A stretch of DNA of 64,000 nt from a candidate division TA06 bacterium B3_TA06 (GTDB lineage: Bacteria; Hydrothermota; Tepidihabitantia; B3-TA06): the NCBI GenBank assembly GCA_005223075.1, contig NJBO01000011.1:1-64000 (forward strand), read 5' to 3'. A program made the position numbers and the translations under genes. This document shows positions 32,667 through 38,753 of this stretch, one piece after another. Position 1 is the stretch's first letter; every line of letters begins with the position of its first letter. The notes beneath the pieces are model-generated. The model had not been told where the DNA came from, made no database searches, and saw only the letters and a list, made by a program, of their open reading frames with translations.

Positions 32667-32760
32667 AATATTACCTCCCCCTTGATGGGGGAGGACAAAG
32701 GAGGGGGTGAAGGTAGAACAGACACTCTTGTCTGTCCATAAAGCGAGTAAAACACCACTC

Positions 32761-32836
32761 GTCATTGCGAGAACTACAGAGCCGAAGGCGATGGAGGACG
32801 AAGCTCCGAAGGGCGACAGTCACAGAGCAATCTTAT
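32761..32836 (+). repeat. GTCATTGCGAG...GCAATCT repeat (family C), long copy
   Basis: Begins GTCATTGCGAG and ends GAGCAATCT, the arms of a palindromic repeat seen in many unrelated bacterial genomes. The interior GGAGGACGAAGCTCCG adds a further palindrome. Shorter copies are at 32961 and 34278. Confidence 0.6.
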
Positions 32837-32960
32837 ATGGGGTAGGGCGTTAAAGTAAAAGAATAGTTTTTTATTTCTTGACTATCGAGAACTTAATTCT
32901 TTTTCCCTTGTTAGCGGGATGATAAAGGTCGCAGCTTCTTTTCTGCGCGGCAAGATATAT

Positions 32961-32994
32961 GAGATCGCTTCGTCGCTACGCTCCTCGCGATGAC
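32961..32994 (+). repeat. Family C repeat, short copy
   Basis: GAGATCGCTTCGTCGC, TACGCTCCTCGCGATGAC: the arms pair (GATCGC/GCGATG region). The 32536-33056 interval has no gene and is almost wholly made of repeats A, B, C and the CCCTCCC pair. Confidence 0.65.
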
Positions 32995-33018
32995 GAAGGG
33001 GTGGGATTTTTCTTTCAG

Positions 33019-33054
33019 TGTCCCCGCAAAGCCGCAGAGCGGATTTGTGGGGTG
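33019..33054 (+). repeat. Hairpin repeat family A, copy 7
   Basis: GTCCCCGCAAA, g, CCGC, AGA, GCGG, a, TTTGTGGGGTG. The g.a mismatch is again in the same place. Confidence 0.75.
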
Positions 33055-33056
33055 TG

Positions 33057-34229
33057 TTACCTTCCCATCTTGCGGGCGATTAGGGTAACGATCATGCCTA
33101 AAAACACGTAGCCCAGAACCACCTCCACCCCCACAAGGATTTTTGTTGCCCACGCCTCCGGCCAGATGTCACCGAAGCCAAGGGTAACGAACGTCACTAG
33201 GCTGAAATAGAGGCAATCGAGAAGGTGTTTGATCTCACCGCCGCGTGAAACAAGTGACCACCATGTCGCATTCGTCCCCAACCAGTGCAGCAGGCCGAAG
33301 AAGACGAAGGTGCCCAACGCCCAAAAGATTGTTCGTATCCACCGTTCCCCGAAACCTGCCAAAGCCCACATGAACCACAGGCCAAGCCAACGCCTGCGCA
33401 CGCCCTTATTCTCGTTATGAACAAAGAACCTGCCTATATTCTGAAACGCCCTCTTGAAGCCCTTCGAGGTACTTTTGCCGAACAATTCCTCATGTGCCTG
33501 GTGTTTAGCCATAAGTTTCTCGCGATAGTAAGCTTTACCTTCGTCTTCGTAGCGTCCTCGTTGATGAAAGTAGTTTTTGAGTAGCAAATAATCCTCCTCC
33601 GCTTGGCCCCAGTTCATTTTTTCAGTACCCACTATACGTATTTGATTCCAGCTTAAATAAGTTGAACTATCAAGAATTGCCGAGCAAATCCAAACACCTT
33701 CTAGGTCTGCGCCATCGAAGATGGCTCCTCTAAGATTCGCCCCCATGAGGTAAGCGTTTTGGAGAGAGGCGTCACCGAGGTAAGCGTTTTGAAGGTTGGC
33801 GCCATATAGATTAGCGTCTTGAAGGTTTGCTTCCTCTAGGATAGCTTCTTTAAGATTGGCTCGACAAAACTCAGTTTCTATTAGCTTTGCTCCTTCAAGT
33901 TCGGCGCCTTCTAGATTAGCTCCCCAAAGAAGTGTTTTTGTAAGGTTAGCTTTGCTGAGGTTTACATTCTTCATATTACAATTAAGAAGTCGAAGGTCAA
34001 GATAACTTAGATCCACCTCTTCGAGGTTAGCTCCTTCAAGGGAGCGGCCTTTCTTCACCCAGTCCTCAATCTTTGCTTTGTATTTTGATTTCGCTTTTTT
34101 ACTCAAATGCTCCCAGCAGTAATCTTCAAAAAAGACGGCGTACTCCTCACACCCTTCGTGCTTACACTTCTTCAGTTCTTTCGGGTCGGGGAGGGGTGTT
34201 ACGGGTTTACGGCCTTTGGATTTCGCCAT
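33057..34229 (-). CDS. Pentapeptide-repeat potassium channel
   Basis: 390 residues from ATG 34229 (leaderless). Residues 10-45 hold a Cys/His cluster (CKHEGCEEYAVFFEDYCWEH) that could bind a metal. Residues about 60-175 are pentapeptide repeats of the A(N/D)LxG type (GANLEGAELEGAKL, ANLQDANLYGANLQNAYLG), predicting a square right-handed helix. From about 285 come two TM helices around a pore loop whose filter reads TLGFGD (FVTLGFGDIWPEAWATK), as in two-TM K+ channels (Ion_trans_2). Repeat-plus-channel proteins of this kind are known in many bacteria but their signals are not. The Cys/His head is the less usual part. Confidence 0.8.
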   Translation of the reverse strand: MAKSKGRKPVTPLPDPKELKKCKHEGCEEYAVFFEDYCWEHLSKKAKSKYKAKIEDWVKKGRSLEGANLEEVDLSYLDLRLLNCNMKNVNLSKANLTKTLLWGANLEGAELEGAKLIETEFCRANLKEAILEEANLQDANLYGANLQNAYLGDASLQNAYLMGANLRGAIFDGADLEGVWICSAILDSSTYLSWNQIRIVGTEKMNWGQAEEDYLLLKNYFHQRGRYEDEGKAYYREKLMAKHQAHEELFGKSTSKGFKRAFQNIGRFFVHNENKGVRRRWLGLWFMWALAGFGERWIRTIFWALGTFVFFGLLHWLGTNATWWSLVSRGGEIKHLLDCLYFSLVTFVTLGFGDIWPEAWATKILVGVEVVLGYVFLGMIVTLIARKMGR

Positions 34230-34234
34230 GCGCT

Positions 34235-34263
34235 ATTTTATGGTAGGGATTGATTTAAGTCAA
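34235..34263 (-). promoter_or_regulatory. Leaderless promoter of channel gene
   Basis: Minus strand TTGACT (34263-34258), 17-bp spacer, TAAAAT (34240-34235), 5 bases to ATG 34229. Confidence 0.7.
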
Positions 34264-34277
34264 GGGTTTAGAGGTAT

Positions 34278-34312
34278 GAGATTGCTTCGCTCCTAAAGTC
34301 GCTCGCAATGAC
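34278..34312 (+). repeat. Family C repeat, short copy
   Basis: GAGATTGCTTCGCTCC, TAAAG, TCGCTCGCAATGAC: arms ATTGC and GCAAT pair. Confidence 0.65.
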
Positions 34313-34323
34313 AAATTCTATGT

Positions 34324-34363
34324 CGGGGTCCCCGTGAGCGCACGATAGTGCGGTCGTGGGGTG
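34324..34363 (+). repeat. Hairpin repeat family A, copy 8
   Basis: CGGGGTCCCCGTGA, g, CGCAC, GATA, GTGCG, g, TCGTGGGGTG. The mismatch is g.g here. It ends directly against the stop codon of the gene at 34364. Confidence 0.8.
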
Positions 34364-35194
34364 TCAAAATGTCAGGCGGGGTTTTTTCTTCTTGGTAGGC
34401 GGTTTCTTCTTTTCTTCCTGCTCAGGCTGAGGTGCTGGTGTTACGGGTTTCTCTACCTTGGGCCGGTGTTTGGGAGCGGGCTTCGGTTCAGGGGTCTCCA
34501 CAGGAGCGCCTGCCGCCTTCAAACGCTGCTCGTTGAGTTCAATTATCTGGCCCTCAAGCTCGTGGATGCGCCGTTCCAGCGCTGAGATCTTGGCACCTAT
34601 GGCGGGCGAGCGCTTAAGTTCCTCCCAGGTTTTTTTCTCCAGCTCGCCCTCCATCTCCTTGAGTTCGTCCAATTTGGACTTTATCCGGTCGCGGTCCTCG
34701 CGCAGCTCGGCTATCTCCCGCTCAAGGTAGGTCTTCTCCTTGATAGCCATCTCCATGGCCGAGTGCTCCTTGCGCAGGTACTCAAGCCGCTTGTTGATAT
34801 CATGTTCTTCGCGCTCCAGGGTGCGCAGCCGCGCTTCGGTCATTGCCAGCTCACGCTTGCACTTCTCAAGCTTCTCGGGGGAGATGTATTCGGGTTCGCC
34901 ACGCCCTATCATCCCCTCAGGCGGCCTGTAATGACGGGTTGCCTCATGCTGGAGGATTCGCTCACGCTTGTCTGAGGCTTTCTCTTCCCTTTCCTTCTCC
35001 CCGGGAGGTTCCTTTTCTTCTTTCTTTTCCTCCTTGGCGGTCTCAGCACCGCTTATCTTGCCGAACTTGCGTTCTAGTTCACGCAGTTTTTCAAGCTCCT
35101 CGTCCGCAGGCTTGGGTTCTTCTTTCTTCTCAGGCGGCTTGGGGGCTTGTTTTTCTTTTTTCTCCTTCTTCGCTTTAGGTGTAAACTTCGGCAT
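34364..35194 (-). CDS. Coiled-coil protein with charged low-complexity ends
   Basis: 276 residues from ATG 35194, six bases after a -10 box. The first 80 residues are Lys/Glu/Pro-rich; a long heptad-repeat region (about 105-225; CKRELAMTEARLRTLEREEH, KTYLEREIAELREDRDRIKS) forms a coiled coil; the last 50 are Pro/Lys-rich and end KKKKPRLTF. No signal peptide or TM segment. Not recognised; a structural or nucleic-acid-associated cytoplasmic protein would fit the composition, but that is a guess. Confidence 0.6.
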   Translation of the reverse strand: MPKFTPKAKKEKKEKQAPKPPEKKEEPKPADEELEKLRELERKFGKISGAETAKEEKKEEKEPPGEKEREEKASDKRERILQHEATRHYRPPEGMIGRGEPEYISPEKLEKCKRELAMTEARLRTLEREEHDINKRLEYLRKEHSAMEMAIKEKTYLEREIAELREDRDRIKSKLDELKEMEGELEKKTWEELKRSPAIGAKISALERRIHELEGQIIELNEQRLKAAGAPVETPEPKPAPKHRPKVEKPVTPAPQPEQEEKKKPPTKKKKPRLTF

Positions 35195-35200
35195 ATTAAA

Positions 35201-35228
35201 AGAATAGCGAGAATTCGGGCTTAGTCAA
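35201..35228 (-). promoter_or_regulatory. Leaderless promoter of coiled-coil gene
   Basis: Minus strand TTGACT (35228-35223), 16-bp spacer, TATTCT (35206-35201), 6 bases to ATG 35194. Confidence 0.75.
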
Positions 35229-35287
35229 GGTATGGCCAGGGGTTCCATTAAAACGAGGTATTGGAGACAAACAAACCTGCAAATAAC

Positions 35288-35315
35288 TTGACATTTCACG
35301 AAAAAAATCTATAAT
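35288..35315 (+). promoter_or_regulatory. Promoter of gene at 35339
   Basis: TTGACA (35288-35293), 16-bp spacer, consensus TATAAT (35310-35315). Short leader with AAAGGAGGAGATA before the ATG. Confidence 0.85.
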
Positions 35316-35338
35316 AAGTTTCATCAAAGGAGGAGATA

Positions 35339-35944
35339 ATGGCAACCTACATGCAATATTTGAAGCGCAACGGGATACGTTCCTTGCCGGTGGCGACCAG
35401 AAGGCTGCACCCGGCTTCTATCTTATGTCCAGATAGGCGGGGATTATTTGAGGAGGGCAGGTTGGATGATCTGCTGGATAAGGTGGAGTGGGCGGCTTCC
35501 TCTGACGACGCCAGCATAGTGGTAGGTAACTTCACCCGCAGATTGAGCCTTAAGGGTAAAGCGAGCGCAAAGAACTTCGGTTTGAACATCTCAGGCGGAT
35601 TGCAGCACGCTAGCTCAGTCACTTACGAAGTTGAAGACGTCAGGGTGAAGGAATTTAACGCCCCCAACACCCTAATAAAGAAAGCCCAGGCAATCGAGAA
35701 ATTTCTAGAAACGCAGGCAGGTAAGAGACTCAAGAACTGTTTTCTGGAGCAGAGACTCTGGTATGCGACCAAGTTCGAGGTGCATTTCGAAGGGATGACA
35801 ACGGCCTAGGTTAAGGCTGTTATGAAGAAATATCTTGAGGAGGGTTCGTTGACGGGAGAGGTGCGCAAGGACGGGACTGTGGTAGTTGCCCCCAGAGTTA
35901 CTGTGCCTTTCGGGTTTACTGGTAAGAGGCTTAGGGGGATTTAA
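35339..35944 (+). pseudogene. Unknown gene with in-frame amber stop at codon 157
   Basis: A strong promoter and ribosome site lead a 156-residue frame (MATYMQYLKRNGIRSLPVA...EGMTTA) ending in TAG at 35807-35809. The same frame then runs another 44 codons (VKAVMKKYLEEGSLTGEVRK, then DGTVVVAPRVTVPFGF) to TAA at 35942, with normal codon use and no ribosome site of its own. The whole would be about 200 residues: an N-terminal mixed region, a Lys-rich helix, and a final beta-rich piece. I do not recognise it. It may be a nonsense-mutated gene, a sequencing error, or readthrough of UAG. If the stop is real and efficient, the product is the 156-residue form. Confidence 0.55.
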
Positions 35945-35985
35945 GGAACCGGCCAGCTCCAGTTATCTTTATCGGGAGGGGGACC

Positions 35986-36013
35986 TTGCATCCGATCTGA
36001 TTTTATGTAAACT
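35986..36013 (+). promoter_or_regulatory. Leaderless promoter of beta-CASP gene
   Basis: TTGCAT (35986-35991), 16-bp spacer, TAAACT (36008-36013), 5 bases to ATG 36019. Weaker boxes than the others. Confidence 0.5.
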
Positions 36014-36018
36014 AAGCA

Positions 36019-37410
36019 ATGTCCTTGAAATTGACCTTCTTCGGTGCGGTGAGGACGGTTACAGGCTCCAAGTTCGTCCTGCGCACGCGCAAAGCTTCAG
36101 TCCTTACCGAGTTCGGAATGTTCCAGGGCCATCGCAAAAAGGCATTTGAGATCAACAGCCGGGTGCCGCAGGCGGCCCTTAATGCAGACGCTATGGTTTT
36201 TTCACACACCCATATCGATCATTCAGGCAACATCCCCAGGCTGGTGGCAGATGGATACAAGGGTCTAATATATGCTACACCTGCCACGATTGATCTTGCA
36301 AAGATAATGCTTCTTGACTCGGCTGAGATCCAGGAGCGTGACGTCGAGTACGTGAACAAGAAACACGCCAGACGGGGAGAGCCTCTGGTAGAGCCGCTCT
36401 ACACTGTCGAAGAGGCCGAGGCAGCTACCCAGAACTTCCGTCACCTGCACTATCATGAACCCCGGGAGCTTGCCCGGGGGGTGGGCGTTACCCTGTATGA
36501 CGCAGGGCACATACTTGGGTCGTCCCAGGTTCTCTATGAGATCGGCGGGAGACGCATCCTGTTCACCGGTGATTTGGGCCAGCCTGATCTGCCTGTGGTG
36601 CGCGATCCGGAGTGCGTCCCTGATCCTGACGTCATCATCTCGGAATCAACCTACGGGGGCAGGGTACATCCTCCGGTTGAAGAAGCAAAAGAATGTTTGC
36701 AGAAGATCCTTCAAGATGCCTATGACCGTAAGGCCAAGATGGTCGTTCCGGCCTTCTCGGTCGGCCGGACCCAGTCGCTTGTGTTCGTCATGCATCAGCT
36801 TATGGATGAGGGGAGGCTGCCCCAGATGCCGATATGGGTCGATTCGCCCCTCTCGCTTGAGGCTACCCAGGTCTTCCGAAAGCATCCTGAGTGCTTTGAC
36901 GCCGAGACACGTGAGTATCTCGAGCAGGATAAAGACCCCTTCGGTTTCTTCCGTTTGCGTTACGTGAAGACGGTCGAGGAGTCTAAAGCGCTTAACGACA
37001 TCAAGGGTCCGTGCATGATTATTGCGGCCTCAGGGATGTGCGAGGGCGGTCGGGTCGTCCACCATCTAAAGAACATCGTCCCTGATGAGAAGAACCTGGT
37101 CCTCATCACCGGTTTTCAGGCTCCAGGCACCCTGGGTCGGCGTATCGTGGAGGGGGCAGAGGTGGTTCGTCTCTATGGAGAGGAGTATCCCTTGAACTGT
37201 CAGGTGGAGGTTCTCAACGAGTACTCGGCTCATGCGGATCAAAACGATCTTCTGGAGTTCTTCCGTGCTTATAACCCTAAGAAGGTAAAGCAGGTATTCC
37301 TTGTGCATGGAGATGAGGACCAATCTAAAGCACTTGCCGAGGCTGTCTCAGAGTTGGGCTATGCGAACATCCAGATTCCGGAGGTAGAACAAACCTTTGA
37401 TATACGCTGA
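36019..37410 (+). CDS. Metallo-beta-lactamase/beta-CASP ribonuclease
   Basis: 463 residues. The MBL core carries HTHIDH at 63-68 (metal ligands), GHILGSSQVLYEIGG, and FTGDLGQPDLPVV. The beta-CASP insert follows: ESTYGGRVHPPVEEAKE, PAFSVGRTQSLVFVMHQLM, and IAASGMCEGGRVVHHLK. The C-terminal RNA-specificity region has GFQAPGTLGRRI and NEYSAHADQNDLLEFF (H) with VFLVHGDEDQ. This is the CPSF73/YSH1-like single-subunit type common in bacteria and archaea; it acts on RNA, probably in processing or decay. No KH domains are present. It overlaps the recombinase gene by 14 bases. Confidence 0.85.
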   Translation: MSLKLTFFGAVRTVTGSKFVLRTRKASVLTEFGMFQGHRKKAFEINSRVPQAALNADAMVFSHTHIDHSGNIPRLVADGYKGLIYATPATIDLAKIMLLDSAEIQERDVEYVNKKHARRGEPLVEPLYTVEEAEAATQNFRHLHYHEPRELARGVGVTLYDAGHILGSSQVLYEIGGRRILFTGDLGQPDLPVVRDPECVPDPDVIISESTYGGRVHPPVEEAKECLQKILQDAYDRKAKMVVPAFSVGRTQSLVFVMHQLMDEGRLPQMPIWVDSPLSLEATQVFRKHPECFDAETREYLEQDKDPFGFFRLRYVKTVEESKALNDIKGPCMIIAASGMCEGGRVVHHLKNIVPDEKNLVLITGFQAPGTLGRRIVEGAEVVRLYGEEYPLNCQVEVLNEYSAHADQNDLLEFFRAYNPKKVKQVFLVHGDEDQSKALAEAVSELGYANIQIPEVEQTFDIR

Positions 37411-38338
37411 TAAGAAGAAAGACGACCCTCTGCTTGAGGAGTTCCTTAACTACCTTGTTGCGGAACGTGGGCTCTCTCCGAATTCGGTGGATGCTTACGG
37501 GCGTGACCTCGGCCAGTTCATCTCTTTTCTCAGAGAGAAGGGCAAGATGATCCTCGATGTAACGTCAGGCATCCTGAGGGATTACCTTACGAGACTTGCC
37601 GAGGCAGAGCTTGCTCCCCGTTCTGTGGCTCGCAAGCTATCAGCCATACGTATGTTTTTGCGCTACCTCAACGATACCGGTAAGCTCTCTCATGACCCTG
37701 GTGAGAATATCTCCGGGCCCAGGCTGCCTCGCAAGCTGCCCCAGGTGCTTTCCGTGGAGGAGGTTAAAAGGGTGCTTGAGGCCGCTTTGAGCGCCCAGAG
37801 ATCCGCGGATTCCGAGCGTTCCACCGCCCTAGCTCTGCGTGACTATGCCATGCTTGAGGTACTTTATGGGGCAGGGCTGCGCATATCCGAGCTGATCGGC
37901 CTGCGTCTGGGGGATATCTATCTAGACGAAGGCTTTCTTCGGGTCATCGGCAAGGGTGATAAGGAACGGGTGGTTCCTCTAGGCGAGCCTGCGATCCGTG
38001 CGGTTCGCCGCTACATTGATCTGGGTCGCTTTAAGTTGCTTCGCACGCACAGTCAGGCACGAGACGTGCTCTTTTTGAACGTTCGCGGTGGGCCACTCTC
38101 TCGCATGGGTGCGTGGAGGATCATTCATTCCTACGTTCAGGCGGCAGGGATCAAGCGCCGCGTTACCCCTCACACCTTCCGGCACTCCTTTGCCACCCAT
38201 CTCTTGGAAGGCGGAGCAGACCTGCGGGCAGTTCAGGAGATGCTTGGGCATGCAAGCATCTCCACAACCGAGATATACACCCACGTAGACCGCTCCTACC
38301 TGCGAGAGGTCTACAAGATCTTCCATCCGCGGCCATGA
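37397..38338 (+). CDS. xerD: Tyrosine recombinase XerC/XerD
   Basis: 313 residues from a TTG at 37397. SAM-like N-domain (LLEEFLNYLVAERGLSPNSV, DAYGRDLGQF) and full catalytic set: Arg162 in AGLRISEL, Lys in VIGKGDKER, HTFRH (His259, Arg262), His285 in LGHAS, and the nucleophile Tyr294 in TEIYTH. Length and order fit the chromosome-dimer-resolving Xer enzymes, which act at dif with FtsK. C versus D cannot be settled without the partner; the symbol is a best guess. No att-like duplications or integron features flank it, so a housekeeping role is likely. Confidence 0.85.
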   Translation: MIYADKKKDDPLLEEFLNYLVAERGLSPNSVDAYGRDLGQFISFLREKGKMILDVTSGILRDYLTRLAEAELAPRSVARKLSAIRMFLRYLNDTGKLSHDPGENISGPRLPRKLPQVLSVEEVKRVLEAALSAQRSADSERSTALALRDYAMLEVLYGAGLRISELIGLRLGDIYLDEGFLRVIGKGDKERVVPLGEPAIRAVRRYIDLGRFKLLRTHSQARDVLFLNVRGGPLSRMGAWRIIHSYVQAAGIKRRVTPHTFRHSFATHLLEGGADLRAVQEMLGHASISTTEIYTHVDRSYLREVYKIFHPRP

Positions 38339-38709
38339 ATTCCAAGCTGAGCTACGAGGAGTTCGAGCGGATCGTGCAGGAGACAATCGACGGTTTGCCC
38401 GAGGAGTTTCGCAAGGCGCTCGATGAGCGTAACATCGTTATCGCGGTCAAGGATTACCCGGATGCCGCTGATCCACCTTCGTTTATAGGAGGGAGGGTGT
38501 TGGGTTTTTATCACGGCGTGCCCCTGCGGCGAAGGGGAGCCACGGGTTACGGTCTTTGGCCGGATCGGATCGTTATCTACAAATCTCTGATTGAGCGCTA
38601 CGCCAGTGCACCTTCCGAGATCAAGGCACTCCTGCGCCGCGTGGTTCTTCACGAGATCGGCCACTTCTTCGGGCTGTCAGATGCCGAGCTGCGCAAGCTT
38701 GGATACTAA
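38335..38709 (+). CDS. Minimal zincin-like metallopeptidase
   Basis: 124 residues; ATG overlaps the recombinase stop (ATGA). It matches the small zincin family (PF06262 type): YEEFERIVQETIDGLPEEF at the start, a central GFYHGVPL and RIVIYKSLIERY, and the motif HEIGHFFGLSD at 106-116, in which His106, His110 and Asp116 are the expected zinc ligands and Glu107 the base. Members are widespread, small and cytoplasmic, with unclear substrates. The three-gene set (beta-CASP, Xer, zincin) reads as one operon. Confidence 0.8.
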   Translation: MNSKLSYEEFERIVQETIDGLPEEFRKALDERNIVIAVKDYPDAADPPSFIGGRVLGFYHGVPLRRRGATGYGLWPDRIVIYKSLIERYASAPSEIKALLRRVVLHEIGHFFGLSDAELRKLGY

Positions 38710-38718
38710 CCACTCATA

Positions 38719-38746
38719 TTGACTTCCTGATTCCTGGACATACAAT
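38719..38746 (+). promoter_or_regulatory. Leaderless promoter of DNA methyltransferase
   Basis: TTGACT (38719-38724), 16-bp spacer, TACAAT (38741-38746), 7 bases to ATG 38754. The earlier ATG at 38745 overlaps the -10 box. Confidence 0.75.
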
Positions 38747-38753
38747 GCATAAA

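Larger units (their letters stand above)
32547..32710. repeat. Inverted pair of CCCTCCC...AAGGGAGGGG repeats
   Basis: CTCCCATCAAGGGAGGGG at about 32553-32571 and its inverse CCTCCCCCTTGATGGGGGAGG at 32674-32694 bracket copies of families A and B. Similar direct tails (CTCCCCCTACCCC / GGAGGGGGTGA) extend both ends. Confidence 0.5.

Noticed and set aside
37397-38338. Integrative element carried by the tyrosine recombinase
   Set aside because: No att-like duplication next to a tRNA and no other mobile genes; overlaps with beta-CASP and zincin genes point to a housekeeping Xer protein.
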